Source of the DNA: Thiocapsa marina 5811
Lineage (GTDB): Bacteria; Pseudomonadota; Gammaproteobacteria; Chromatiales; Chromatiaceae
Assembly: GCF_000223985.1 (NCBI RefSeq)
Contig: NZ_AFWV01000009.1
Location: 186,001-250,000 of the forward strand
DNA length: 64,000 nucleotides
Direction: 5' to 3'
The translations under genes were made by a program, and so were the position numbers. Every line of letters starts with the position of its first letter. Position 1 is the first letter of the stretch. Under the pieces are notes generated by a model that did no database searches, was not told where the DNA came from, and was given only the letters and a program-made list of their open reading frames with translations. Shown here one piece after another: positions 53,784 to 63,099 of the stretch.

Positions 53784-53866
53784 ACCGCGCCCGAGCTTTT
53801 CTGCACGATCGGCGGCCGGGGTCGGTCTCGGATGGCTTCAAGACCGTTTGAGTCGACGCGGTTTAG
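53780..53866. repeat. Dispersed TRAAYCGCGTC element, copy 8
   Basis: 87 bp with perfect 10 bp ends CTAAACCGCG / CGCGGTTTAG. The left end supplies the TAA stop of the ICMT-like gene. Paired with copy 9 over a 30 bp linker containing ATTGAAAGCATTTTTC. Confidence 0.8.
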
Positions 53867-53896
53867 GAGATTGAAAGCATTTTTCCCTTCTTCGTT

Positions 53897-53985
53897 CTCT
53901 AAACCGCGCCAGGTTTAAGTCGCTTGGTCGTCGTGAGGGTCGTCACCGGTAAAACCGCGTAGGTCACAAAAGGCGCGGTTTAGAG
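53897..53985. repeat. Dispersed TRAAYCGCGTC element, copy 9
   Basis: 89 bp with perfect 14 bp ends CTCTAAACCGCGCC / GGCGCGGTTTAGAG. The minus-strand gene reads through the right end in the other frame, so its last residues (SKPRLL) come from the element. Confidence 0.8.
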
Positions 53986-54854
53986 GCGGCGGAGAGCACA
54001 TAGTCCAGACCGCCGTAGACGCTCTCGGCGCTCATGCCGAGTGCGAGTCGGGCCGGGAGTCGGGTCGCGGGGTGGAGCCGGTCGAGCGTCTCCGGGTGTC
54101 TCGAGAGATAGTCGTGCAGGGGGGTGTAGACGCGATCGCGGATGGAGGCGACCTCGACATCCGCGAAGCCGCACGCTCGAAGCTTGTCCGCGTAGATCTC
54201 GCGCGTGTAGACGTTTTCGGCAGGTATCGCGAACTTGCTTGCGACCAGTCCCCAGGACCAGCGCTGTTTGAGCCGGGCACGCCAATCCTCGGCCAGCGGC
54301 ATCGGGATGATGTCGGCCGTGACCAATCGGCCCCCCGGACGCAAAACGCGAAGGGCCTCCTCGAAGAAGCGTTCGCGGGTCTCGAAGTGGAAGGCGCACT
54401 CGAGTGCGACAACCGTGTCGACTGAATTCGAAGGCAGCGGCATGTCCGTGGCCGAGCCTTCGCGCAGGTCGATGAGCTCTTCGAGACCGAGATCTTTCAC
54501 CCTTCCGCGCGCGACGGCCACCTGCGAGGCGGTGATGTTGAGGCCCTGGATGTGGTCGGGCGCGTAGGTCCGAAGCCAGTAGATGTCTTGATCGGCGAAA
54601 CCGAAGCCGACGTCCAGCACCCGGTCGCCGGGCCCCATCGCCGCGCGTTCCGCGACCAAGGCCGCCAGTGCCTGGCAGGCCTCGTCCAAGCTCTGCTCCG
54701 CGCTCCAGTAGCCCAGGTTGAGATAGAGCCCGTTTTCGGTGGCCACGTCGGTCGAGAGGAGATCGTAGACGCGGGTCACGTCCCATGACTTGAAGGGGTT
54801 ATAGAGCCAATCGAGATAGGCGAGATGCCGTCGAAACGGCCGTGCTGTCGACAT
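53964..54854 (-). CDS. Class I SAM-dependent methyltransferase
   Basis: 296-residue small-molecule methyltransferase. SAM motif I is VLDVGFGFADQD; later motifs are VVALECAFHFETRERFFEEA and RVLRPGGRLVTADI. It resembles the tocopherol/sterol/mycolic-type group acting on lipid-like substrates. The C-terminal residues are encoded by a dispersed repeat. It converges on the ICMT-like gene; a shared pathway is possible but unproven. Confidence 0.85.
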   Translation of the reverse strand: MSTARPFRRHLAYLDWLYNPFKSWDVTRVYDLLSTDVATENGLYLNLGYWSAEQSLDEACQALAALVAERAAMGPGDRVLDVGFGFADQDIYWLRTYAPDHIQGLNITASQVAVARGRVKDLGLEELIDLREGSATDMPLPSNSVDTVVALECAFHFETRERFFEEALRVLRPGGRLVTADIIPMPLAEDWRARLKQRWSWGLVASKFAIPAENVYTREIYADKLRACGFADVEVASIRDRVYTPLHDYLSRHPETLDRLHPATRLPARLALGMSAESVYGGLDYVLSAASKPRLL

Positions 54855-54975
54855 GAGGGATGACCTGCTGGTGGGTGAGGCTGCCGGGCGGCGGTGCTTG
54901 TGCGGATCGCGATCAAGGCGCGGGTTTGGGGCTCGGTAAGGCTGCCGCCGTTGCGCGTCCTATCGTCGGCACGAC

Positions 54976-57051
54976 CTACGAGGTTGGTTTCACGACGTCG
55001 GCGAGCGATTCGGTCGGCGGCTCGCAGCGGGTGCCGCTGCAGCGGTAGATGCGCGGGCGCTCGCCGGGCGCCATGGCGGCGAGCGTGCCGGGGAGATGGC
55101 TCTCGTCGGCGGGGATGCCCAGGACGAAGCGACGTGGTCGGTAGCCGCGTTGGGCCTCTCGGCGCCAGGCGTCGAGACGCTCGTCGCCGGCGCGGATCAC
55201 CAGGGTCTCGGGCGGGTCGAGCCACTCGTCGAGCGCGAAGAGGAGTGTGGCGTGGGCGTAGGGCATGCGGCGGATCGACTCGGCCGCGAGCTTCAGGGTC
55301 CGTTCGGCCGCCGCGAGATAGCGCGGCTCGCCGACGAGATGGCCGAGCCGCTCGAGCGCCAGCGCGGCGACGCCGTTGCCGGACGGGATGGCCTCGTCGC
55401 CGAGCGGTTTGGTGCGATGGATCAGGGTCTCGTGATCGCGCCCGGTGAACCAGAAGCCGCCGCCGATCGGATCCTCGAACTGATCCAGGAGGACCTCGGC
55501 CAGCGCGAGGGCGAAGTCCAGATCCGCCCGCGACCAGCGTGTCTGCAGGAGTTCCAGCAGCGCATCGAGTAGGTTGGCATAGTCGTCGAGATAGGCGTTC
55601 AGATGGGCGGTGCCGTCCTTGTAGGTCGCGAGCAGCCGACCCTCGCGCCAGAGTGTGCCGCGGATGAAGGCGAGCGCCTGCTCGGCGGACTCCAGATAAT
55701 CCGGTCGATCGAAGGTCCGCGCGGCACGCGCCAGACCTTTGATCATCAGGGCGTTCCAGGCGGTCAGGACCTTCTCGTCCCGACCGGGGCGAACGCGCCG
55801 CTCGCGTGCGACATAGAGGGTCGCGCGCGCGGCGGCGAGCAGGGCCTGCACCCGCGCCGGCTCGAGCCCGAGATCAACGGCGACGGCCTCGGGCGTGCGG
55901 TACCCGTGCAGGTGCCAGCGGCCTTCGCAGTTGGCCGGACGATCCAGACGGTAGACGGCGGCGAAGGGCGCGTACTCGGCCGGTGCGAGCAATGCCCGGA
56001 TCTCCTCGCGATCCCAGACGTAGAACTTGCCTTCCTCGCCCTCGCTGTCGGCGTCCAGACTCGACCAATAGCCGCCCTCCGGGGACTGCATCTCGCGCAG
56101 CACCCAGTCCGCGGTCATGACGGCGGCATCCCGAAACACCGGATCCTCGGTCACGGCGAAGGCGTCGCAGCAAAGTGCGAGGAGCGGACCGTTGTCGTAG
56201 AGCATCTTCTCGAAGTGCGGGATCATCCAAAGCGCGTCGACCGAGTAGCGATAGAAGCCACCGCCGAGTTGATCCGTGAGTCCGCCGCGGACCATCCGCT
56301 CTAGCGTCCAAACGGCCTTCGCGAGCGCAGAGCGGTCGGGGGCCCCGGTCTGCGGTGCGTCCGTCGCGTGCCGAAGCAGGAGATCGAGGTTGGTCGGATG
56401 CGGAAACTTGGGCGCATCTCCGAATCCGCCATGCTCGGGATCGAAGCTCGTGTCGAGCTGTTGCAAGGCCGCATCGATCGCCGAGCGCTCGGGCAGCGCG
56501 TCGGAGGCATGCGGCTCCAGCTCGGCAAGCGCAGCCATCAGGCTCTCGTTTTGCGACTCGATCGCCGTCTTTTGCTCACGGTAAGCACGCTCGACCCCTT
56601 GCATCAACTGCTTGAACGCAGGCAAGCCGTGACGCGGCTCGCGCGGGAAGTAGGTCCCGGCGAAGAAGGGTTTTTGATCGTCCGGCATCAGAAACACCGT
56701 GAGCGGCCAACCGCCGGGACGTTGCGCGAGCAGCTGGTGTGCGGTTTGGTAGATCTTATCGAGATCCGGGCGCTCCTCCCGGTCGACCTTGATGTTGACG
56801 AAGAGCCGGTTCATCAGCTCCGCGGTGCCGGGATCCTCGAACGATTCATGGGCCATCACATGACACCAGTGACACGCCGAGTAGCCGATCGAGAGCAGGA
56901 TGGGGCGATCCGTCTCGCGTGCCAGCGCAAGCGCCTCCTCGCACCAAGGCCACCAATCCACGGGGTTGTGCGCGTGCTGCCGCAGGTAAGGACTGGTGGT
57001 CTCCGCCAGACGGTTGACGGGACCGGTCGGGGACGAGGGGGCGTTCGACAT
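54976..57051 (-). CDS. DUF255 thioredoxin-domain protein (YyaL/SSP411-like)
   Basis: 691-residue protein. The N-terminal thioredoxin-like domain has the CHWCH motif in [19 protein letters not shown] plus [13 protein letters not shown]; the rest is an (alpha/alpha)6 barrel resembling N-acylglucosamine epimerases/glycosidases ([32 protein letters not shown]). Function is not established in the family. Upstream lies a heptamer repeat at 57094-57135. Confidence 0.9.
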   Translation of the reverse strand: MSNAPSSPTGPVNRLAETTSPYLRQHAHNPVDWWPWCEEALALARETDRPILLSIGYSACHWCHVMAHESFEDPGTAELMNRLFVNIKVDREERPDLDKIYQTAHQLLAQRPGGWPLTVFLMPDDQKPFFAGTYFPREPRHGLPAFKQLMQGVERAYREQKTAIESQNESLMAALAELEPHASDALPERSAIDAALQQLDTSFDPEHGGFGDAPKFPHPTNLDLLLRHATDAPQTGAPDRSALAKAVWTLERMVRGGLTDQLGGGFYRYSVDALWMIPHFEKMLYDNGPLLALCCDAFAVTEDPVFRDAAVMTADWVLREMQSPEGGYWSSLDADSEGEEGKFYVWDREEIRALLAPAEYAPFAAVYRLDRPANCEGRWHLHGYRTPEAVAVDLGLEPARVQALLAAARATLYVARERRVRPGRDEKVLTAWNALMIKGLARAARTFDRPDYLESAEQALAFIRGTLWREGRLLATYKDGTAHLNAYLDDYANLLDALLELLQTRWSRADLDFALALAEVLLDQFEDPIGGGFWFTGRDHETLIHRTKPLGDEAIPSGNGVAALALERLGHLVGEPRYLAAAERTLKLAAESIRRMPYAHATLLFALDEWLDPPETLVIRAGDERLDAWRREAQRGYRPRRFVLGIPADESHLPGTLAAMAPGERPRIYRCSGTRCEPPTESLADVVKPTS

Positions 57052-57093
57052 GGAGGTTTCCCGGAAGCTTGGGGGGATGGTGGGGAGATGAGG

Positions 57094-57135
57094 GTGAAAG
57101 GTGAAAGGTGAAAGGTGAAAGGTGAAAGGTGAAGG
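57094..57135. repeat. GTGAAAG heptamer tandem repeat
   Basis: Five perfect GTGAAAG units followed by GTGAAGG, between divergent genes. Copy number may vary between strains. Confidence 0.85.
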
Positions 57136-57285
57136 GTCGAAGGGCGATGACTGGCGGCTGGCGGCTGTTCAGACAAGACGGGTTCTGCCGACTCCCCTTT
57201 CCATGCCCCGACCGACCTCGGCCGGTTCTGATAGTCTGTGACCGCGCAAGACGACGAGCGCCCAGACACCACAGGACACGCGATC

Positions 57286-58482
57286 ATGAAGACCCAACCC
57301 CTCATCCTGAGCAAAGACCAGGAACGCCGCCTCATCGCCGGGCACTGCTGGATCTACAGCAACGAGGTCAACACCAAGGTCACGCCGCTGAAGGATCTCC
57401 AACCGGGCCAGCCGGTCGCGATCCGCAGCGATCACGATCGCTGGATCGGTCATGGATACGCGAATCCGCATTCACTGATCTGCGCGCGCGTGGTCAGCCG
57501 CGATCCGACACAGCCGCTGAGCCCGACCCTTTGGCTGAAGCGCATCCACGACGCGCTCGCCCTGCGCGAGCGGCTCTACGCACGCCCCTTCTATCGACTC
57601 ATCTTCGGGGAAAGCGACGGGATGCCGGGCCTGGTCGTCGACCGCTACGGCGATCTGCTCGCCGTACAGATCACCACCGCGGGGATGGAACGGGTGCAAG
57701 GCGAGATCCTCGCCGCGCTCGAGCAGGTGCTGCGCCCCAAGGCAATCGTGCTGCGCAACGACACCTCGGTGCGCGAGATGGAAGGCTTGACACAGGGCGT
57801 CGAGGTGATCCTGGGCTCGCCCGAGGATCGCCTTACCCTGGTCGAAAACGACCTGGAGTTCCTCGTCTCGCCCCTGACCGGCCAAAAGACCGGCTGGTTC
57901 TTCGACCAGGCCGAGAACCGCACGCGTCTGGCGCGCTACGGCGTCGGGCGGCGCGTCCTGGATGTGTGCAGCTATATCGGCGCATGGGGTCTGCGCGCCG
58001 CGGCGCTGGGCGCCGAGCAGGTCGTCTGTGTCGACAGCTCGCTACCGGCGCTCGAGCGGGTCGCCGACAATGCGGCTCGCAATCGGCTGGCGGAGCGCGT
58101 CCAAGGCCGGCATGGCGATGCCTTCGATGTACTGCGTGCGCTGCGCGAGGAAGACGCCCGTTTCGACACGGTCCTGCTCGACCCGCCCGCCTTCATCAAG
58201 CGACGCAAGGACGAAAAGGACGGGATTGCGGCCTATCTGCGGCTCAATCGACTCGGGATGGAGCTGCTCGAGCCGGGCGGCCTGCTGGTGACCTCATCGT
58301 GCTCCTTCCACATGGGTCGCGATGTCTTCGTGCGGACCGTGCAGCAGGCGGCACGCCGCGCCGGGCGCACCCTGCAGTTGTTGGAAACCGGTCAGCAGGG
58401 ACCGGACCATCCGGTGCATCCCGCAATCCCCGAGACCGCCTATCTCAAGACGCTCTTCTTCCGCGTGCTTCCCGAGTTTTGA
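57286..58482 (+). CDS. rlmI: 23S rRNA m5C methyltransferase RlmI-like
   Basis: 398-residue enzyme: N-terminal PUA domain (KDQERRLIAGHCWIYSNEV), a middle EEHEE-type domain (GESDGMPGLVVDRYGD), then a Rossmann methyltransferase (VLDVCSYIGAWGLRAA, LLDPPAFIKRRKD, SSCSFHM with the catalytic Cys). RlmI methylates C1962 of 23S rRNA in E. coli. ATG 57286 starts at the PUA domain. Confidence 0.92.
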   Translation: MKTQPLILSKDQERRLIAGHCWIYSNEVNTKVTPLKDLQPGQPVAIRSDHDRWIGHGYANPHSLICARVVSRDPTQPLSPTLWLKRIHDALALRERLYARPFYRLIFGESDGMPGLVVDRYGDLLAVQITTAGMERVQGEILAALEQVLRPKAIVLRNDTSVREMEGLTQGVEVILGSPEDRLTLVENDLEFLVSPLTGQKTGWFFDQAENRTRLARYGVGRRVLDVCSYIGAWGLRAAALGAEQVVCVDSSLPALERVADNAARNRLAERVQGRHGDAFDVLRALREEDARFDTVLLDPPAFIKRRKDEKDGIAAYLRLNRLGMELLEPGGLLVTSSCSFHMGRDVFVRTVQQAARRAGRTLQLLETGQQGPDHPVHPAIPETAYLKTLFFRVLPEF

Positions 58483-58631
58483 TCGGCAATCTCGATGTCG
58501 TGAGGTCGTTTTTTCCGATCGAAAAATTGCGAAACAAGATGGCGTTTTGTCATGTGGTTACCTACACTTTCGCGTGTTGCTCATGAGCACGGCCAACGCC
58601 GTAACATCCTTACAGACACCGGATCAGACCC

Positions 58632-59234
58632 ATGTACACCGACGCGAAAAACACCGTGACCGCCATCGCCGAGCCCCCGACGCGCCGACCCGAGCGGGGT
58701 GCGCATCGGGTCCGATCCCTGCTGACGGTGCTCGCTGTGATAGGGGCTTTGGGACTCGCCGGCTGCGGCAGCACGTCGAAGATGGCGACGGTCGAGCCGA
58801 GTCACGCGGACAAGGTCGTCGTCAAGAAGTCACAACGCAAGCTGGAGCTGCACAACAACGGACGGGTGATCCGCGAGTACCGGATCGCGCTCGGCGGTGC
58901 ACCGGACGGACATAAGTTTCGCGAAGGCGACGAGCGCACCCCGATCGGCGACTACTTCCTCAACTGGCGCAATCCGAACAGCAACTTCTACAAGTCGATC
59001 CACATCTCCTACCCGAACGAGCGCGACAAGCTGGTCAGCCGTTCGCTCGGGTACTCCAGTCCGGGCGGGATGATCATGATTCACGGGCTCCCGAACTACG
59101 TCCGGTCCGAGGCACTGCGCCAACAGTACGCCAACCGCGATTGGACACAGGGCTGCATCGCCGTGCAGAACCACGAGATCGACGAGATCTGGTCGATGGT
59201 GCGCGACGGGACGCCGATCAAGATTCTGCCCTAA
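58632..59234 (+). CDS. L,D-transpeptidase (YkuD) lipoprotein
   Basis: 200-residue protein. A hydrophobic helix ends in the lipobox LAGC, then an YkuD domain: IREYRIALGGAPDGHK, TPIGDYFLNW, MIHGLPN and catalytic Cys in TQGCIAV. It may form 3-3 crosslinks in peptidoglycan or anchor proteins. The normal SHGC-type signature is TQGC here, as in the ErfK/YbiS-like YafK subgroup. The TAA stop is in a dispersed repeat. Confidence 0.9.
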   Translation: MYTDAKNTVTAIAEPPTRRPERGAHRVRSLLTVLAVIGALGLAGCGSTSKMATVEPSHADKVVVKKSQRKLELHNNGRVIREYRIALGGAPDGHKFREGDERTPIGDYFLNWRNPNSNFYKSIHISYPNERDKLVSRSLGYSSPGGMIMIHGLPNYVRSEALRQQYANRDWTQGCIAVQNHEIDEIWSMVRDGTPIKILP

Positions 59235-59317
59235 ACCGCGCGCGACGCGGTATGCGCTGTTTTTTGGATGGATCGGCCTCGGCAGGCTCGACGACCGTTG
59301 GCGCCGGCGCGGTTTAG
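59231..59317. repeat. Dispersed TRAAYCGCGTC element, copy 10
   Basis: 87 bp with perfect 11 bp ends CTAAACCGCGC / GCGCGGTTTAG. The left end gives the transpeptidase stop. Its interior is clearly homologous to copy 11 (shared CGCGGTATG, TTTTTGGATGG, CCGGCGCGG). Confidence 0.8.
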
Positions 59318-59370
59318 AGGAGGGGTTTCGCTTACGCTGTACCCACCCCGCTAAACATGGCCAGCCGCCC

Positions 59371-59640
59371 TCAAATCCGTCCCTGCGCCGTGTCCGGGAG
59401 GACGATATTCAGCTCGAGGACCTCGTGGCTGTCCTCCTGCTCGTATTTCACGGAGACGGCGTTCATGTCGACCTCCACATACTTGCGGATGACCTCGAGG
59501 ATCTCCTGCTGCAGCTTGGGGAGATAGGATGGACGGCCACGTTGCGTGCGATCGTGGGCCACCAGGATCTGCAGCCGCTCCTTGGCTACATTTGCGGAGC
59601 CCTTCGGTCGCGAGGAGCGGAAGTAGTCGAGTAAGCCCAT
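59371..59640 (-). CDS. minE: Cell division topological specificity factor MinE
   Basis: 89-residue MinE. The MinD-contacting region SANVAKERLQILVAHDR and the dimerisation domain (EILEVIRKYVEVD) are visible. It stimulates MinD ATPase and drives Min oscillation. Starts 3 nt after minD. Confidence 0.94.
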   Translation of the reverse strand: MGLLDYFRSSRPKGSANVAKERLQILVAHDRTQRGRPSYLPKLQQEILEVIRKYVEVDMNAVSVKYEQEDSHEVLELNIVLPDTAQGRI

Positions 59641-59643
59641 AGG

Positions 59644-60468
59644 TCAGCCTCTGAAAAAGCGCTTCAGGAAGCCCTTCTTCTCCACTTGGAGAAAACGGTG
59701 CGGCACCTCGTCGCCCAGATAGCGAGCGACCGTATCGGCATACGCCTTGCCGGCATCGCTCTCCCGATCGAGGACCACGGGTACGCCGGAGTTGGACGCG
59801 GTCAGGACGGATTTCGACTCCGGGATGACGCCGAGCAAGTTCAGCGACAAGATCTCCTGCACGTCCCCCACACTCAACATCTCGCCCTTCTCCACGCGTG
59901 CCGGATCGTAGCGGGTCAGCAGGAGAAACTCCCGGATGGGCTCGTCGTTGGACTCCGCCCGACGCGACTTGCTCGAGAGGATACCCAGCATGCGGTCGGA
60001 GTCCCGCACCGAGGAGACCTCGGGATTGGTGACCACGACGGCATCGTCGGCGTAATACATGGCCATGGTGGCACCGTGCTCGATGCCGGCCGGCGAGTCG
60101 CAGACGATGAAGTCGTATCCGTGGGCGAGCTCCTCGAGCACCCGACCGACGCCCTCCTTGGTGAGCGCATCCTTGTCGCGGGTCTGAGAGGCCGGCAGCA
60201 CATAGAGGTTGTCGCAACGCTTGTCGCGGATCAGGGCCTGGTTGAGGTTGGCCTCCTGATTGATGACGTTGACGAAATCGTACACGACACGGCGCTCGCA
60301 ACCCATGATGAGATCCAGGTTGCGCAGGCCTACATCGAAATCGATGACGACCGTACGATGACCGCGCTGGGCAAGGCCCATCGCCAACGCGGCGGACGTG
60401 GTCGTCTTGCCGACCCCGCCCTTGCCCGAGGTGATCACAATAATTCTCGCCAAAGTAGCCGCCTCCAA
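59644..60468 (-). CDS. minD: Septum site-determining ATPase MinD
   Basis: 274-residue ParA/MinD ATPase. Deviant Walker A GKGGVGKTTTSA, Walker B YDFIVCDSPAGIE, and a C-terminal amphipathic membrane helix (KKGFLKRFFRG). It recruits MinC to the poles. Confidence 0.95.
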   Translation of the reverse strand: MEAATLARIIVITSGKGGVGKTTTSAALAMGLAQRGHRTVVIDFDVGLRNLDLIMGCERRVVYDFVNVINQEANLNQALIRDKRCDNLYVLPASQTRDKDALTKEGVGRVLEELAHGYDFIVCDSPAGIEHGATMAMYYADDAVVVTNPEVSSVRDSDRMLGILSSKSRRAESNDEPIREFLLLTRYDPARVEKGEMLSVGDVQEILSLNLLGVIPESKSVLTASNSGVPVVLDRESDAGKAYADTVARYLGDEVPHRFLQVEKKGFLKRFFRG

Positions 60469-60502
60469 AATGGGATGGTCCGTCGCCCAACCCTGCGTCG
60501 GG

Positions 60503-61291
60503 TCAAAGTTTTTCGATTCTCAGAATCTTCTGGTCCAGAAAGATCTGGACGGGAACGCCGCGCAGCTCGCGCGGGATGTTCTCGCTTACCCGGTAATGCC
60601 CCGCGACGGACACCAGCTCCGCCTGAAGGTCTTGGCAAAAGATCCGCGCATCCGTGTTGCCCTTCATGCCGGCCAATGCCCGACCGCGCAACGGACCGTA
60701 AACATGGATGTTGCCGTCGGCCATCAGCTCGGCACCCGAGCTCACGGCGGCGATGATGGACAGATCCCCGCCGGCGGCGTAGACACGTTGCCCCGAGCGC
60801 ACCGGGCGCGTGACCAAGGTGAAGGCCGCACCCGCACCTGGCCGGGGCGGCGCCGCGGGGGCCTCCTGCACCGTCGGCGCAACCGCGGCGGGGACGACGG
60901 GCGCGGGCTCCTCGGGTGCGGCGACGCGCTCGGCGCGGGTTGACCGGGTCTCGTGCTCGCCGAGGATCGCCAGCTCCATCGCCTCCGCCGCCTCGTTCTG
61001 GGCCTTGTTGCCGCCGCGCACGCCGAAGGGGATCATGCCGTAGCCGCGCAGCAGGCCGACCAAGAGCGGAAACTCGACCTCGCCGCCGCCGTCGGGAAAG
61101 GCGCTCAGATCGATCACGACCGGCGTATTGCGAAAAAACTCGGGCGCCTGCTCCACCCGGGCACCCAGCTCGGCGGCGACCGCCTCGATGTCGGCCTCGA
61201 GCAGACGAAGGATCGGCAGCGTGAAGCCGGCCGCCTTGAGCTCGAAAACGGCGGGGCGATCCCCGACGGACGTGCGTTGATACCCTGCCAT
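60503..61291 (-). CDS. minC: Septum site-determining protein MinC
   Basis: 262-residue FtsZ inhibitor. N-terminal domain to about residue 105, a Pro/Ala linker of about 60 residues, and the C-terminal beta-helix (GQRVYAAGGDLSIIAAVSSG, DGNIHVYGPLRGRALAG). First gene of minCDE. Confidence 0.94.
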   Translation of the reverse strand: MAGYQRTSVGDRPAVFELKAAGFTLPILRLLEADIEAVAAELGARVEQAPEFFRNTPVVIDLSAFPDGGGEVEFPLLVGLLRGYGMIPFGVRGGNKAQNEAAEAMELAILGEHETRSTRAERVAAPEEPAPVVPAAVAPTVQEAPAAPPRPGAGAAFTLVTRPVRSGQRVYAAGGDLSIIAAVSSGAELMADGNIHVYGPLRGRALAGMKGNTDARIFCQDLQAELVSVAGHYRVSENIPRELRGVPVQIFLDQKILRIEKL

Positions 61292-61380
61292 GTTGCTGCT
61301 TTCGGGGCAAACGCCCGTCGATCTCCACTGGAATGAATCAAAAGGTCGTCGTTCGTCGACGCTATCCGGGTCCTAGCGCT

Positions 61381-61459
61381 GTAGGGTGGACAAGCGAAGC
61401 GCAGTCCACCAGCGCCGTCGCGGGTTTCGGCGGACTTCGCTTGCGCTCGTCTACTCGAC
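61381..61459. repeat. GTAGGGTGGACAAG hairpin element, copy 4
   Basis: Left arm 61381-61410 (GTAGGGTGGACAAGCGAAGC...) and a diverged right arm 61428-61459. Lies upstream of minC, between it and the HIT gene. Confidence 0.65.
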
Positions 61460-61498
61460 GGCACCGCTGCCGTGAACAACACCGCCCTGCAACATCGA

Positions 61499-61843
61499 TC
61501 AGCCCGGCGGCCACTGCATGGGACGCCCGCCCAGGATATGCAGGTGCAGGTGATACACCGTCTGCCCGGCCGCGGCGTTGCAGTTGATCAAGGTCCGGTA
61601 GCCGCTGTTCGCGATGCCTTCCTGCTCGGCGATCTTGGCCGCGGCCAGGAACAGCTTGCCGATCAGCTCGGCATCCTCGGGCTGCACGGCGTTCAAGGTC
61701 GGAATCGGCTTACGCGGGATCACCAGGATATGGGTCGGTGCTTGCGGGTGAAGATCTCGAAAGGCGACCAGGTCATCGTCTTCATAGACGATATCGGCCG
61801 CGACTTCACCGGCGGCGATCTTGCCGAAAATGGTATCAGACAT
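61499..61843 (-). CDS. HIT-family nucleotide hydrolase (HinT-like)
   Basis: 114-residue histidine triad protein. Family blocks are TIFGKIAAGEVAADIVYEDD, VIPRKPI and the catalytic triad HLHLHILGG. HinT-type enzymes hydrolyse purine phosphoramidates. Confidence 0.93.
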   Translation of the reverse strand: MSDTIFGKIAAGEVAADIVYEDDDLVAFRDLHPQAPTHILVIPRKPIPTLNAVQPEDAELIGKLFLAAAKIAEQEGIANSGYRTLINCNAAAGQTVYHLHLHILGGRPMQWPPG

Positions 61844-61860
61844 CGTTGCGATCCGCTCCG

Positions 61861-61947
61861 TTAAACCACGCCCAGCGCGGTATGTGATGTTTTTGGATGG
61901 GACCGGCCCCGGCAGATTTGAGGATTGTTGAAGCCGGCGCGGTTTAA
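61861..61947. repeat. Dispersed TRAAYCGCGTC element, copy 11
   Basis: 87 bp, ends TTAAACCACGCC / GGCGCGGTTTAA with one mismatch. It lies between the HIT gene and recR, 14 nt from the recR stop. Confidence 0.75.
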
Positions 61948-61960
61948 GAGACCAGTGGCG

Positions 61961-62557
61961 TCAGAGTCGGCGCCGACCATTGAAGGCGAGCGCCAGCGTT
62001 CCGCCGTCCAGATACTCGAGCTCTCCGCCCAGCGGGACACCGTGGGCGATGCGTGTCGCGCTGACCCCGTACCGATCGGCGGACTCGGCGATGAAGTGTG
62101 CCGTCGCACTCCCTTCGACGGTCGGGCTGATCGCCAGGATCACCTCGCGCACCTCCCCTGCCTGCAGACGCGCGTCGAGCTGGTCGAGGCCCAGCTCCTG
62201 CGGGCCGATCCCGTCGAGCGGCGAAAGCCGCCCGCCGAGCACGAAATAGAGTCCGCGAAAGTCCGTAGCCTGCTCGATCGCCAGGATCTCGGAGGGCTGC
62301 TCGACCACGCACAGAAGTCCGCCGTCGCGATGCGGGTTGGAGCAGAGTCCGCAGAGCTCTTGCTCGGTCAGGGTCCGGCAGCGGCGACAGCGCCGGATCA
62401 GGCTCATCGCATCGGCCATGATCCGCGCCAAACGCACCCCGCCCTCGCGATCGCGCTCGAGCAGGTGAAAGGCGATACGCTGTGCCGACTTGGGACCGAC
62501 GCCGGGCAGGCACCGCAAGGCATCGATCAATTGACCGAGAAGCGGGCGCTCCGACAC
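61961..62557 (-). CDS. recR: Recombination mediator RecR
   Basis: 198-residue protein: helix-hairpin-helix ([19 protein letters not shown]), a C4 zinc finger (CRRC...CGLC), Toprim domain ([15 protein letters not shown]) and C-terminal Walker-like segment. Works with RecFO at gaps. Downstream of ybaB in the usual dnaX-ybaB-recR order. Confidence 0.95.
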   Translation of the reverse strand: MSERPLLGQLIDALRCLPGVGPKSAQRIAFHLLERDREGGVRLARIMADAMSLIRRCRRCRTLTEQELCGLCSNPHRDGGLLCVVEQPSEILAIEQATDFRGLYFVLGGRLSPLDGIGPQELGLDQLDARLQAGEVREVILAISPTVEGSATAHFIAESADRYGVSATRIAHGVPLGGELEYLDGGTLALAFNGRRRL

Positions 62558-62572
62558 GGCGACCGACCGCGC

Positions 62573-62899
62573 CTAGAAGGGCAGCTTCATCCCGGGCGGT
62601 AAGGGCAACCCGGCGGTCAGCTCGGCCATGTTCTCCTTCGCCTTCTCGGCCACGCGCTGGCTTGCACCGTTCACGGCGGCGGTGATGAGATCCTCGAGCA
62701 TCTCCTTGTCGTCGCCCATCACGCCCGGGTCGATCTCCACCCGACTGACCTGGTAGCGGCCGTTCATGGTCACCTTGACCATGCCGCCGCCGGACTCGCC
62801 GACGACCTCTTCCAAGGCGAGCCGCTCTTGGGCCAGCTTCATGTCTTCCTGCATCTTCTGCGCTTGCTTGAGCAAGTTGCCGATTCCGCCTTTCATCAT
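62573..62899 (-). CDS. ybaB: YbaB/EbfC nucleoid-associated protein
   Basis: 108-residue DNA-binding protein: [20 protein letters not shown], then [20 protein letters not shown] and a Pro-rich end PPGMKLPF. Forms tweezer-like dimers on DNA. It is 15 nt before recR. Confidence 0.94.
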   Translation of the reverse strand: MMKGGIGNLLKQAQKMQEDMKLAQERLALEEVVGESGGGMVKVTMNGRYQVSRVEIDPGVMGDDKEMLEDLITAAVNGASQRVAEKAKENMAELTAGLPLPPGMKLPF

Positions 62900-63099
62900 G
62901 CCTTGTCGCGGGAAACCCCGGCCGGATGGCCGAGGCGGGATAGCGCACGGCGCCGAACGCCGTCCATCTCCCGCATCCTCTCTTCTCGGTTGGCTATCTC
63001 TTCACAAAGATCCGTCGCAGTGCGACATCGGTTCGCCCGGCTCTCCGACCGGAGAGCCGGCATCGTATCCACGGCAGCCGGCCCCGGATCGGCCGGCCT

